A stretch of DNA of 64,000 bases from Xanthostigma xanthostigma (GCA_963575645.1 OY754469.1:16076001-16140000); one strand, 5' to 3'; shown: positions 22,267 to 35,105, numbered from the stretch's first letter. A program made the numbers and translations. The notes: generated by a model from the letters alone, not told the origin.

Positions 22267-25200
22267 TTAAAAAATATTTTATTGTTTTAATTTTGCTTTT
22301 GTTAACAATGTGTTTTTTTAGCCAATCTTCCTCTATATTTGAATTATAATGTTTACAAGGTGAAGGTGAAACAAACGAATATCACAACACCGTAAACAAT
22401 ACAACGCTTATTATAAACATGTGAGAATCGTCTTTTTATTTATTTACGTGTCGGCGTAATGTCTGTGCGTTTAATAAATTAAAACAAACGAATTATTGTT
22501 GGCTGGCTGATTTACGCTGTTATTGTGGTGTCTTTAAATCACTAATTATAGTTCCTATTGTAAAAGTAACAAATGACAGTCACTACGAAGATTGGTGTTT
22601 CGTTTGTTTCTATTCATATTATTTGCGTCTTATTATATCAAGTTTCGTCCACTTTCTATTTTAGACTTTTTTTTTAGATTTCAATTTACAATGACAAATT
22701 GACGGAAGTAACAAGTTTTATTTCGGCATTTGTCATTTTTAATAAAACATAGGGTATAAAATTTTGTTTTTAGTTGAAAAAATAATACTTCACGCGTGAC
22801 GTTTATGAAAATAAGAAGTAAGTAAAATGTTTTTCAGATATTACTCATTAAATATTTCAACTTTCTAGTAATATATGATACGGTACAAATAAAGTAGAAA
22901 TCGCAGCACAATGTTTGTCATTTTTTACAAAATAAAATCGAACGTCATTCTTTTGTTTTAATGAAAAATAAACAGAGTAGAATCGTTGCGGCTTGCTGTC
23001 AGATGTTATCTCGAGTTACTTTCACTTGTTTTTTTAACTGATTTACCGGTGTACAAAGCAGATGTCAGTTACTTTACTTGCAGTTGAAATAAATCTGTAT
23101 AGGATGATAAAATATAAACATTTATATATTTTATATAAATATTGATAAACTTAATCACAATTAAATGCATTAGTAGTTAATTACCATAAATATTGTTATA
23201 ATTTAAATGCAAATAATTCTTAATATTATGACACGTCCGCTACGTAATGTACAATCTTGATTTATTTCCGTTAATTATCTAAGGTTGGAGAATTCAGAAA
23301 TTTTTATCCGAGAAAACCAACACGAATTATCTTAAAATTTAGAAATTGTAAACGTTTTTAAAATAGTATTTATCAACGCTTATACAAAAATTTCAAAAAT
23401 ACTTTATATGAATCATTATTTAACTGCGAAGGAGGTGAATACGAGTTCCGTGTTAGTTCAGGTGTAAAAAGTGATTTTTGCTGACCTAAAAATGTATTGA
23501 TTTATGACGAATTCTGAAAACTTTTTATAACAATATCGAAATGCGCCTTACGATATTACTGCACAATAAACTGCTACAATAACTGACATACTTTTTAGTG
23601 GAAGTGACAGGGAAATAAGAGCATTTAGATATGTATTGTGCTTATAAAAATAAAATCGTTATTTTTATGTTAAGAAAACAAATAATTTATAACGTCTAGT
23701 CTGAGTAATTGAACTTTAAAAAATGTTTTCTTTAAACAATAGACTGTTGTTGGTGTACAGCCAAAAATAAACTACATAAATGACGATCATGAAACAATCG
23801 ACTCCAATGAAACAACTGACGTATCACAACTTATTAGTTACCCTATTTTATTCATTAAAACTAAAGTACCTATATGTATAATAATATGTCGGAACCACTT
23901 CATGAAATGGCTATCTTGGTTCTTGAAATGGTTCTGGACACTAATTTTAAATTTCAATTCTCCAAACGGATTATGTATATCTTTATCCAATTATGAAATG
24001 TATAGGATCTTCATTTTTCCAATTGTTAATTTTTTTGGGAAAGATTGTACCTACTTATTACAAATAAAAATAAGCAACCTGTAAATGGATTACATTCAAC
24101 TATCCGCCTAGCTGACGCAATGTTCTCGACGCTACGTTATATTACTGATGGGAATTGATATTTACTTTATTAAGAAAAAAACATGTTTTTTGATTTAAAT
24201 AGTTACTGCGTTAGTTATTAAGAAAATACAAATAATTCTTCTACAATGTGTTCATTTTTAATTTACTGAAAATATTAGAACCTGTTAATTCTTTTTTGGC
24301 ATGTGCTTCAAATAAAGCTATGTATATCGTTTATAGATTCTGGTTAACTTAATCAACGTTGCGCCAGTCAAAGTAGTTATAATAGGCATAATGACAGTAT
24401 ATAAGAAATTAAGAATCAAAGAATAAATGGTTTTAGAGAAAAATATATGTTGAGAGGATTCCAAAAAATGACATAGTGTTAATATAAATATTGAGAGTAA
24501 TAAGATTTTTAATAAAATAAAAGAATGAAATACTGCAATCGGTCATGTTGACTTAAACACGGAATGACGTCACGCCTTCTTAAATCAAAGAGAATATAAA
24601 CACTTGAAGTAAATAATCACCGTGTCGCTTAAATTTTTGTTGCAATCATTCACTGCATCATTTAATTAGTTGATTTGTTATTTATTCGTTTTGTTTGTGT
24701 TATTTTATAACACTTATGTCATAGATTATGTTTGAGGTTAGTTAACTTGCAATTAAAGAAAGCCATACAGCTATTTTTACTACTAAGTACCTACTTTTAA
24801 GAAAATACTTAATATAAATCATATCATTAACTTACATACTTTTCTACGAAATACCTCTGCACGACAACTCGACACCCATATATACAACATCTAATGTCAG
24901 TTGTGACGTCACAAGCGTTTTCGCGATTACTTCAAAAAAGATAAAAATGCAATAATTTGCGTTGAAATGTAATTTATTGCTGAAATGATGTTTTTTCTTT
25001 TTTTTTTGGAAATTGTAGACGTGTACCTACATTATAGAACTGGATTTCAAAATCTTTCATCATGCTTATAATTGTCCGTCTAACGCAAGTCGCTTGGTAC
25101 CTATACCAAATTACAAATATGGATTTTGATTACTTACTGCCAACTTATTGATTAATACGGTGTTGTATTTCCGATGAGTTGGCAAAAATTGGCTCCCTAA

Positions 25201-25530
25201 TAAAATTATGTGGGCAAACGTCACGTCTTCTGTGCAGCACACAATCAGCGCGTGATTGTTTCAATAGTATGCCCCCGCTAATTGTTGATTAATTCGCTTT
25301 GATTCAATTTAATAACAATTACTCATTAGTTTTATTGATATAGCGTCATTGGTGTATAATAATAATTGTGATTTGTGAATAACATACATATTGTTTTGTA
25401 TTATTATAAGGTAGGTATGTCGCAAGTGCTATTTAAATATTTCCTGAACGATTCTTGTTCCCAAGATAACGTGATTAAAAAATCAAGAACAATGTGATAA
25501 CATCTCTTGTCTGTGAAATAACACTAATTC
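22267..25530. other. No gene seen; long AT-rich stretch
   Basis: No repeat family or coding region was recognised. Two TGACGTCA octamers (24565-24572 and 24904-24911) are the only notable motifs; AATATAAAC downstream of the first is TATA-like but has no gene after it. Confidence 0.45.
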
Positions 25531-26110
25531 ACCATATTCACCAAACAGTATTAAAGATAGAAGTTACTAATCTTGGAACAAATTTATTCGTTAGAATAAA
25601 ATTTACTTTCAATTCACCACTCAAATTATCAGGTAGAAAAGTTAGTTAAAGAATAAATTATACACTGCACTATACCCCTTTCTCTTTTGTTGAATATTTT
25701 GACATTCACCAAAAAATCCAGCCGATGGCGTTAGTGTAAACGTAAAAAAAGTTTCACAAAATAATGTATTATCCTAACCCAATTGCACACAAAATATCCA
25801 CTAACTTTAATGTTTTACAACTATACACTTCACAAAAGGTTAATAAACAACATAAATAAATTCGCAAGAGCAAACTGTAGATATAATACTCCACGTTTAT
25901 ATGTTAGGTATTATGATCTACGTGGCGGCCATTATTATTTTATCAGGCGAATAAATATTTATACCGTGGAAGTATGACAGAATAGATTTATTCCTGCAGT
26001 AGACATAATTATGATTGGTGCATTGAATTATCGCTATTTATTCGGAGGAACAGTTATCTGAAGAACAAATGAACCGAATAAATAACTACTTACGTTCGAT
26101 GAATATGGCC
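25531..26110 (-). repeat. Interspersed repeat family F, copy 2 (reverse)
   Basis: Starts ACCATATTCACCAAACAGTA and ends TTCGATGAATATGGCC, with the body in reverse relative to 2511-3090 and 49422-49993. The ends are inverted repeats. The ORF at 25783-25977 is part of the repeat. Confidence 0.65.
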
Positions 26111-27928
26111 AAAAAGGGAATAATTGATATTATGCTTTAGGAAAGTGAAAGAATATAACCTATATATTTTTAATGAATATTTAATTAATCATCAGTAATT
26201 CTAATTATTTGTAGAACAGCTTAATTAACACCCATTTTTATTAATTTATTTTAAAATGTGCCATTGTGTTAATATTCTCATTATTCCATACTAACATTAT
26301 AATAAATATTAACATTAATTGTTGACATATTTAGCTGAATAACCTAAATTTTGTAAGTTAAAAGATATGCTGTGCCATCAATTAGAGAAAACAAAACCCT
26401 GCGGAGGTATTATAAGTACCTATACTAATTCGAATCTGATAAAAAACAACGAAGTTTTCGGTAAAATATGGTCTGTAATTATCGCGCGAAGTTAAATAAT
26501 ATATTTTCTTCTTTTATGTGGAGATATAGCATAGCTCAGATGATGGTTATCTTTTGGTCTGCTGTTTTCCAGTTCTTTATACGTGGCGTGTAAAGTTCTT
26601 GCTGAAACAGCTGAGTATTTTGAATTGATTGCGACGATTAATAAACTGTAATTTTATGACGTTGGCTATACTTTACATAGCGTAAAAATTTGAAATAAAA
26701 GATTTTTATGTTCGACTCCAGATATGCCTCAAGCCATGTTAAGAAACATGATTGTTTTTTTGCACGAGGGATTTGATTCCTTTCTGTTTTTTCTGACTTG
26801 AAAAATGGCACAATGTTAACAAATTGGAGACAAAAGGAAATTTAAAATTAAACAAAAACTAAAATTTTTAAATTATAATAATAGGGTACATGCACAATTT
26901 TTGAGAATATTTAAAATCAATTATTTTCATATTAAAAGTTATCAAATACATGAAATCATTCTTTTTAAATTAAAAAATATTCTTTTTGGGCAAGCTATTT
27001 TGATTATTCAAACGCACCATTTTTGCGCGAGATTTCTGTGACGTTATTATCCATGTCAACGGTTTTGTTTAAATAAATTTGTATTGAAAAAGAGGCAATT
27101 ATTCTATGGCAACTATATGTTTACGTGGTTTTTGACGTCACAATACGGTCGACAATTACATTTTTGTTTAATTGATATTTATTATTCAATAAAATTTTGA
27201 AAAGAAAAAACTATTTAGAGTTTAATCAATTGCAATAAAAAACAAAAAATATTATTTGAACTATAAATATAAATTAGATGCATATACCCTATTGTGTAAA
27301 TATTTATTTAGTTATTGTGCTTTGTCTAAATTAGTAAATAGCTAGAATCTCCGAATTACAAATCTTTCAGTGATTATTTTTCACCAATGGTTTGGTGGTA
27401 ATTAATTGGGATTTTTGAATTTGTAATAGCGTTCTAATCCAACTGTCTTGAACTATAGGTAGGTACGCGAAACACCCAGCCCACTTGAATATTTAATTTG
27501 TCTTCATCTTCTGTATTTGTGCTTACGTAATTATTTTCGTGAGGAGTTCGTTGCACACCGGCTTATATACACAACAAAACAGGTCCTCTGCACGCACACG
27601 TAAAATCAACATTCAGGTAATTATTTTCTTCCCTTTCCGTTTCAAGTGTGTGACAAGCGACCGGATCAAAGGTATCGTCTTTAATTGCGTCAGCGTTTTA
27701 GATGTTGGAACCCTAAATCTTCATTTTGCTGATATATATTAGTACTACATACATATATGAAGATGTCAGTAGATTTCGAGTGATTAAGCTTTTACATTTT
27801 AGTTAAGTGCCAGTACAAAATCCCAAAATCCTGACAATTTTTTTTTTTCAAAATTAAAAAGGACCTCATTTCTTTTCTTTTCTGTAGTTCAAATTGCGCT
27901 GCTTAGAACCCAAATCTGAAAATCATGT
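26111..27928. other. No gene seen
   Basis: AT-rich. One TGACGTCA lies at 27133-27140. A patch at 27530-27620 has TATATACA and a donor-like CAGGTAATT, but no exon can be supported. Confidence 0.4.
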
Positions 27929-27936
27929 AGATAGAC

Positions 27937-28213
27937 CCAGGCCTGGGCAAATGGCGGCCCGCAGCGCAGTTTTATCCGGCCCGCGAAATATTTATAAAAT
28001 TTTAGCGGGGACGGACCTTTTTTTTTGCTCTCCACATGCAGAAATAGACTGTGAGGACCTTTTTTTTTTGCTCTCCGAATGCGGAAATAGAATGCGAGGA
28101 TCTTTTTTTCTGCAAATTTTTGGCCCGCGGTGAAATTTTCGTCAATCATCCGGCCCGCGTTCAAATTTTCATCAGTTATGTGGCCCGCCGGTTAAAAGAT
28201 TTGCCCGCCCCTG
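27937..28213 (+). mobile_element. hAT-type MITE, family B
   Basis: 277 bp from CCAGGCCTGGGCAAATGG to GATTTGCCCGCCCCTG with a perfect 8-bp duplication AGATAGAC at 27929-27936 and 28214-28221. The interior has two and a half tandem copies of a unit of roughly 44 bp (GACC, T-run, GCTCTCC, ATGCNGAAATAGA) and several GGCCCGC words. The overlapping ORFs here are repeat-derived. Confidence 0.8.
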
Positions 28214-28221
28214 AGATAGAC

Positions 28222-28996
28222 TGTCTGATTAGGTACACATTTGGTAGGTATGTTTAATTGGTTGATTTCAATGCTTCAGTGATTGACTGATTAATGAGAA
28301 AACATGAACATATTTTTTTGAATATTAAACAATTACAAATCTCAACCATTAGATATAGAATGCTATTTTGGGAATATTTTTTGTGGTATTTTACATTTAA
28401 ATTCGTTTGTCAGAAGTTTTTACTGAACGAACTCCAGAATCGAAAAATCTGCATCCATTTAAAAAGCAAATAATTCTCTCTTGATTTTGATCTCTGAGAC
28501 CGGTTGTCGTCAGATTATTTTTCTGCGGTGCCAATGTTGCGCGGAATATGACACCATCGTGACATTATCGTTTTTATTATTATATACATATATGTGTGAC
28601 GCATGTTATCTAGCAAAATATTATTCCCTTCCTTTAGTATGTTTAATAAAAGTGCATATAAAATAATAAATGAAAAGAACGGAAATTGTGAATTGTAGTA
28701 ACTGGGTTGTTCTTATTATTCACTTTGGCTGTAGGTAAATATGTTTAAATGTCAACGTTTCGCTGTAGAACGCATTTTGGATAAATGCCACTTGTTTTCA
28801 TTATTAAATTATAATCTTTTCAACCTATAATGTTTAATGACCTGCACATAAGTCAGGCAGACCGCACTTTGACTAGCACCGGAAAGGATTTATTTTTTCG
28901 CCAAGTAGACCGTTAAATTTTGTAAAGGAAAAAAGTTAATCGTCCAGTGAAATCAAAAGATTTTCGGTTTAAGGTTTAATGATATAGATACATCTT
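28222..28996. other. No gene seen
   Basis: AT-rich with no recognised feature. Confidence 0.4.
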
Positions 28997-29410
28997 TATA
29001 TATATAAAAATCTCGGGTCACGATATTCGCGCGCGCTAATCTTCGAAACCACTGAACTGATTTTAATGAAATTTTGTAAATGTGTCTTGCTTGATCCAAG
29101 TTACGCTATAGGATAGTTTCTATTAAATATTTTGTACAAAATTACATTTTTTTGTAAAAAAAAACTGTTTTAATACCACGTAGCGACATTTCATAGAATT
29201 TACTCAAAGCTATTCAGAAGCAAACAAAAAAAATCTGATAGAATTTGCTCAAAGTTATTAGTTCAGAAGCAAATGTGGGAGAATTTGCTCGAAGCTATTA
29301 GTTCAGATGCCGGGTCCCAAACGAAATAAATTGTGGTGAACGTCAAATTAATCAACAAAAAGAGCTGAATTATATCTATCACACCTGGATGAAACCAAGA
29401 TGAACCGCTA
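28997..29410 (+). repeat. Lepidopteran SINE-like repeat
   Basis: Starts TATATATAAAAATCTCGGGT and ends near GAACCGCTAGTC, matching 47552-47790 and, reversed, 14292-14668. The interior carries three variants of AAGCTATTAGTTCAGAAGC, the same copy-variable motif as at 11735-11930. Confidence 0.6.
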
Positions 29411-30459
29411 GTCTATTAAAAAAAAATACTATTACACGGCGCTTTTCTGCTGTTAGTTGAGGTGTACTTTGGCAACTTCATGCAATATTTGTAATAGATA
29501 AAAACACCTTTTGAGTACATTGAACCTTTTTGTGATAACTGTGATCAAAAACACAATTGACACTTATTTTAAAGCACAATGATAATTTGTTGAAGGAGTA
29601 CCTATGTAGTTTTGCTAATAGAAGCGGCGTGGCGAAATAATGGAGGTGTAAGACCCGGGTATTGTTTTGTTTTATCTATGTAATGGGTGTAATGTTACAT
29701 GGAAATCGGCGATGTGGAATGGAACATAGAGGATGAACAGCTATAGTCGCCTCCTCGAAGAGACAGGATTTACGCTCCGCTGGACACATACTCAACATTA
29801 TACAATATGAAACATTTAATGCCATTTCAAGATATTTCAATTAACTTTGGTAAAGGCTCTAAAAAAATGCACCATTGTAATTCTTTCAGATTTGGGAAAA
29901 TCCTGTTTCAAACAATTTACATTTTTTATCCTTAATGGAATGAAATATTCAGATCTACGATGCGATAGTTTGATCCGAAAACCCTGATTGGTGACGTTGG
30001 TTTTAGTACCGAAAAATGGCACGTTGACCTTAGTTAAAGCAGCAATATTGCTTCAAGTTGAGATTTCTTGCAATCGAATCGTCCGGTCCATTAGCGTAAG
30101 TGAAAATCTGCATGAGTCATTGACAGTATTATTAATCGGTTATAGAGTGTATAATATACCAAAATAAAAACTGTTCTGGAAGTCTGGAGTCTAGACTGCT
30201 TCTGCATTTCATTTCGATATGAATCATCGACATGAAATGTATAAAAATTATGTCTTATATTCGTGGCAACTGGCAGATATTATTATTTGATCTACTTGCG
30301 TTTGATGATTTAAAAAAAAAGTAGATTTGTATTTTTATACCTATTACCTAATAAATTAAAATTGGTAGATATGAGGTCCAGACAGTCGTGATCGTTGATG
30401 GATTTAATAAATAATATTAAAATAAGATTATTTTTTAAATTTTCTTTAAAAGTTTACAG
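29411..30459. other. No gene seen
   Basis: A short balanced-composition frame near 29700 (MEIGDVEWNIEDEQL, then stop) was noted but has no supporting splice context. Confidence 0.4.
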
Positions 30460-30545
30460 CCAGGGCGCCTGTTGCTGTTGCTGGAACGGCCTCCAGCTCG
30501 GTGATAGTGGCAATCGATCGGTCAGTGACTTGCCTGCAGTTGTAT
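30460..30545. other. GC-rich exon-like island, strand unresolved
   Basis: An isolated patch of about 65-85 bases, GC-rich in AT-rich DNA. On the plus strand it follows a strong acceptor (TTTAAAAGTTTACAG) and has donors GTCAGT at 30521 or GTGACT at 30525; two of three frames are open. On the minus strand it follows CAACTGCAG and has a GTAAAC donor near 30455-30460; the frames reading TDRSIATITELEAVPATATG and SLTDRLPLSPSWRPFQQQQQ are both open. Composition and signals suggest a conserved exon, but I cannot choose a strand or frame. Confidence 0.3.
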
Positions 30546-31435
30546 AGAGTGTAAAACAAAACAACATCGTGTTATGTAACAGAAAGACTTGTGTATAAAC
30601 ATAGGGGCTCTGCCCACAAGAATGCGCAAACTCAACACGCATGTTTTGTTTTGATAAATCGGTTTAAATACAACTGAATTACCTAATATTTACAATATTG
30701 TGAAACAATAATATTATGGCATTGTTTGTTTATTATTGTACATTCTTTAGTATTGGGCAACGTTTGTTTATATTTATATGTATAACCACACTTAAACATC
30801 CGTTAAATATTGTTTTTAGACGAATTTCGATTAATTATTTAATTATTCGCGGGCATGCTTCCCGAAATTTCTATTTACAAGGTGTAGAAGAAATATTTTT
30901 TAAAATTTTATTTTCAGGTTAGGAGATAACGACATTTTGAATACGTTATTGTTGTTCTTTAAATATATCTGTTTAACCTTGAAAAATGTGGGAAAGGTCA
31001 AATAGCAACAATTAAACGCTCCGACAATCGTACACATATGAGTTCACCGTTTAATGTTGATTACAATAAGTACATTTTCATACTAAAATAATTCTTTAAA
31101 AGTACAATGTCTAACCCTGAATAATATGTTACGAAGGTTATATGAGCTAGAGCCAATCCCCAATTCGACATAATGGAATGAGGCAATATTTTTTTTAAAG
31201 GACAAACAAATCTGTTGAATTATATAACGCCGTCAACAATGGAGGGTGTATTTCTGAAACGCTTATAATATAATTGCAATTATTGGTTGACAATTTAAAA
31301 ATAATTATGAACGCTTATTTATTCGATTTGCGATACAAATTAAAACTATTGAAATTAATCATGATATAGATTTAGTATAAAGTTAAAAATTTACAAATTA
31401 AATTAAATATCACACAACATTAAGTAATCTATCTA
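30546..31435. other. No gene seen
   Basis: AT-rich with no recognised feature. The 30716-30922 opening has no domain or splice support. Confidence 0.4.
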
Positions 31436-31876
31436 TATACAGGTGACCTGTAATTGCTCGTATTCCTCACGGAAGAAGAAACTAAGACTAATTTGGAATG
31501 ATTTAACCTTTATCACTTGAGGGTCGAAAAGGCGTCTTTTTCGAAAAAATCTACTTCGATTCTCTTTTTACAAAAATCCGAATTCTGGGATTTAAAAATA
31601 AAAAAAATCCTCACTTTTTGGCTTGAATTTTTCCATGATCTTATAGCTTACTAAGTGGCCAACCTTCTTAAAACTAAAAACCATGAAATTTACTGTTATA
31701 TTTTATGTTGTGTGTTAAAACTTACAATAAAATGAAAATTCTTCACAGAAGTGTCATTATCATAAAAAATGACGCATTTCCGACCCACAAGTGATAAGGT
31801 TAAATCATTCCAAATTAGTCATAGTTTCTTCTCCCGAGAGGAATACGAGCAATTACCGGTCACTCGCTGTATATTG
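31436..31876. mobile_element. MITE family J with about 90-bp terminal inverted repeats, copy 1
   Basis: The left end TACAGGTGACCTGTAATTGC pairs with the right end GCAATTACCGGTCACTCGCTGTA. Pairing runs on through AGAAGAAACTAAGACTAATT and the TTATCACTTGNGGGTCG block. Family member 41388-41766 shares both ends and the internal AAAAATTCAGGCCAAAAAGT-like block (in reverse). No ORF. Confidence 0.7.
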
Positions 31877-31879
31877 TAC

Positions 31880-32652
31880 TAGCGGTCCCGTCCGGTTTCA
31901 CCCGGGTGCAAAAGAACGAATGGGGAAGGAAGGGACATGAGTACGCACATTCATCTTAGTTTACCGAGATGAATGTTGGGTCCAAATGTTCTGCAGTTTT
32001 CGGCAGTTCGCTGCTTTATTACTTATTTTAAACTCAAACCTCCATTTTTGATGAAAATATTTTTTTTAAGTAATTATTATTTCTTTTAAATCAATAATTA
32101 CTGTATAATTAATAAAATATAATAAATATTTAATTGAAAACACTGTACGAAAATTATTTTTATATATAGGTACTATAATAGTTTTCAAATGAGCTATTAT
32201 TTAGATTTATTTAATTTTAATTAGTTGTAAATAAAACTAAAATAAATTTAAATGATAGCCTTAGAAAAAAGCAATGTAGAAAATAAAAAAAAAAAAACAT
32301 TAATAACATATTCGTCCAAGGTGGGGCTCGAACCCACGACCCTGAGATTGAGAGTCGAGCGCGCTACCGACTTAGCTAACCGAGATTCGCTAAGTACACT
32401 TCTAATATTGGGATATTCTGTTACGGCATTTCACCTGAATATAAGTATATGGTGAAATATGTTGACTGACATTCTGCAACATTTTTCATTGATTTTCCGC
32501 TCCTATTAGTCGTAACGCGATATTATATAGCCTATAGCCTTCCTCGATAAATGGGCTATCCAACAAAAAAAATGTTTTTCAATTCGAACCAGTAGTTCCT
32601 GAGATTAGCGCGTTCAAACAAACAAACAAACTGCTTTATATATTAGTATAGA
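31880..32652 (-). repeat. Lepidopteran SINE-like repeat (reverse) with internal insertion
   Basis: Starts TAGCGGTCCCGTCCGGTTTC and ends TTTATATATTAGTATAGAT, the reverse of 39644-39965. Relative to that copy an extra stretch of about 460 bp (about 31990-32455), holding the tRNA-Lys-like sequence, interrupts it between the GAACGTTC-like region and the TTTTTCATTGATTTTCCGCT block. Confidence 0.6.
32313..32385 (-). pseudogene. tRNA-Lys-like sequence (tRNA-derived SINE head or pseudo-tRNA)
   Basis: On the minus strand, 73 bases align without gaps to eukaryotic tRNA-Lys(CUU): TAGCTAAGTCGGTAG is the D-arm/A-box part, AATCTCAGGGTCGTGGG leads into the T-arm, and GGTTCGAGCCCCAC is an intact B box and T-stem. 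The anticodon loop reads CTCTCAA, so the anticodon is CUC in place of CUU. The 5' half of the anticodon stem (CTCGA) no longer pairs properly with TCTCA, and the acceptor stem has at least three mismatches. A functional tRNA is therefore unlikely. A T-rich tract and AT-rich tail follow it on the minus strand, compatible with a SINE head with preserved pol III promoter boxes. Confidence 0.75.
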
Positions 32653-33049
32653 TTTCTTAATCTATATGTTTTTGTGTTTATGAATTTAATTACTTTACTT
32701 CAATATCTTTGTAACCCTGTAGTAAAATAGATATAAGAAAATTGACAGTCCAGAATTGGAAAATGGTCTTTTTCGTGGTACGCAAAACAAAGCGTTTGAA
32801 TACCACTATTCTATGTCACAGCCTGAACGTGATCTGGGATTGGTATAAATGACAAAATTCTCAATGTGACATTGATCTCGTTTGAAATTACAATAGTTTA
32901 GTTTTGCATTCGAATCGTTATGACTCCACGAGTCAATTGAGATTCGTATAATGTAAGCCGCCACAAATGGCAACACCTCTACGTCATTGCATTGTAATCT
33001 CAAGTGATCAGCAGCTACTAGGATGTGTCAACTTCAGGGCGTTGCTTTT
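32653..33049. other. No gene seen
   Basis: No recognised feature. Confidence 0.4.
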
Positions 33050-33542
33050 TTGACCCGACTACGGCGAAGCCAAAAGGAAGGGTTATGAGTTTGTATTTAC
33101 GGATGTTCCACCGTAGCGCCTGAACTATTCATCCGATTTTGATAAATAAGGTGTCAATCGATTCGTTATTATGGCCCGGGTAACATAGGCTACATTTATT
33201 TTTGAATTTTGGTCCCAGAGGGGAGCAAATTGAAAACAAAAAATAAGTTCAAAAAAATAATTTAAATAAAAAACTAAAACCCGACGACTGAAAAGTATGA
33301 AACAAGAAAATATTCTCATCTGAGGATAGTCGTGGTCGTATGCCATCTCATACATATATTATATGAGGCCCCTCTAGATGTATAGCGTGATGCACTTTGC
33401 CCTAGAGCTTATGATCGCTTACTACTGTTAAAATGTAATGTTTTGTTAGGGTGGGTGGCATATGTCCACGGCTGTCCTTAGATGAGAATTTTTTCTTGTT
33501 TCATACTTTTCAGTAGTCGGGTTTTAGTTTTTGAACTTATTT
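33050..33542. repeat. Lepidopteran CCCGACTACGG repeat, copy 1, with terminal palindrome
   Basis: Starts ACCCGACTACGGCGAAGCC and GGGTTATGAGTTTG. The right half (33268-33542) is an inverted repeat beginning AAACTAAAACCCGACGACTG and ending CAGTAGTCGGGTTTTAGTTT, with arms of about 80 bp that include TATGAAACAAGAAAATATTC. A second copy is at 34799-35665. The ORF at 33125-33355 is repeat-derived. Confidence 0.65.
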
Positions 33543-34798
33543 TTTATTAAAGTGTTTATTGAAGGTATGTGTATAGATTTAAATAAATAAAATTGTCGAC
33601 CAATTTTTCTCAGACCAATATATTGACAAAAAAATAAAAAATAACAAATCAATATAACATAAGATGACGTTTCGATCCGGATTTGGATTTTCTTCATTTA
33701 GATTTAATACAGTCAATATTAAAATTGTATTTGAGAAAGCTTTTTTGGTAGTGAGATCTTCCTTAAAACTACCAATTTATGTATACATATTAAAAATAGA
33801 TTTTTGATTTTCACCCATTATAATATTAAATATTGAACAGTATTATAGGTCGTATAATTTTCGTACAACGTTTCGTCGAGATTTTTCGACTTTTTCTAAG
33901 TACTCAAAAATTAACCATTGAAAGTAGAAATTGTTAGGGATGATTGGGAAACAAATAAATACGAAATTCAAAATTTTATACAAATTTAATTTCAGGCTTC
34001 TACTTTGTTCAAAAGTTTAGGATGTAATGTCTCCTCAGTTCTCTCATATTTTTACACAGTCTAGAATTGTTATCTTTATTCAAGTGGTGTGGTATCATTA
34101 TAATATATAAACTAAAGTGTTTATCTGTTAAGGGATGAAACTATAATTAATGTTCAGTGACAGTCAGTGGCATTCCCAACAAAAATAATCTAGTGGCGCG
34201 ATGTTTTTCCATAATCAATTATTGTTAAAATTAATCTTATTTGTGTCAATTCTAAAACGAAAATTATACGGGCATTGACTAAACACATTTTTAATCCAAA
34301 CATTCAGTATACAACAAAATGAAAACATAAACCTTTTTTGTAAATTGTGAAATTTTCCACCAATAAATCTTAGTTTTTAAATATCTTTTTCTTCTTTTAT
34401 GTAAAGAAGATAGGTGCTTAGCAATGAGTTTTCTTTTTACTGCAGGAACTTTTATACACACCGTTCAAATAAATAACTTTTTCTACGTGCAGCTAGAAAC
34501 TTTCCATTAAGCTTAATTTCTTTTGAATTTATGAAGACATTTTAAATACTCGATGACATATACGTTTCGAGTGTACTTTTGATATGAATTGTACGTTAGG
34601 CGGGAAAGATGGTTCAAGAATGTCTGTCTTTTTGTCAGTTTATTGTTTATATTATAAGGAACATAGCTCGAGAAGGACTACTTTGTATCATATCAAACGA
34701 TTAAATTATAAATACGATTTCTGTAAAAACAGTTAAACTCCAGTGACCAAGTAAAAGAAAACGGTCCTGTATTTGTAACTAGCGTGGCATTCCGCTGT
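33543..34798. other. No gene seen; contains a short retroelement tail
   Basis: The 45-bp block at about 33646-33690 (CATAAGATGACGTTTCGATC, then CGGATTTGGATT) recurs at 55406-55450 inside a fold-back element and is probably the 3' end of a retroelement on the minus strand. The rest is AT-rich without features. Confidence 0.45.
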
Positions 34799-35105
34799 CT
34801 AAAACTACGACTACGGGCTACGGCGAAACAAAAGGAGGGTTATGAGTTTGACCGGTATGTATGGACTCGTATGTAGGATTGTGTGTATGTTCATCTGTTC
34901 CCCTTCGCTCATAACTTCTAAACTACTTATCATAATTTGACAAATGAGGTATCGTCGGGAGCGTTGTGATCGTCCGCTTGTTGTAGGCTATATGACGTCA
35001 CATTAAATTAAATATGGCGCCCACTAGATGACATGAACTAAAAATATTTTTTTTTGTAATGATGCCGTGTTGGGTATAAAATGAAAGGATTAAATTAGCG
35101 CATTT

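Noticed and set aside
29700-29752. Short frame MEIGDVEWNIEDEQL
   Set aside because: Fifteen codons with no splice context cannot be told from chance.
32313-32385. Functional tRNA-Lys or tRNA-Glu gene
   Set aside because: Broken anticodon and acceptor stems and an anticodon that does not match the tRNA body make a working tRNA unlikely.
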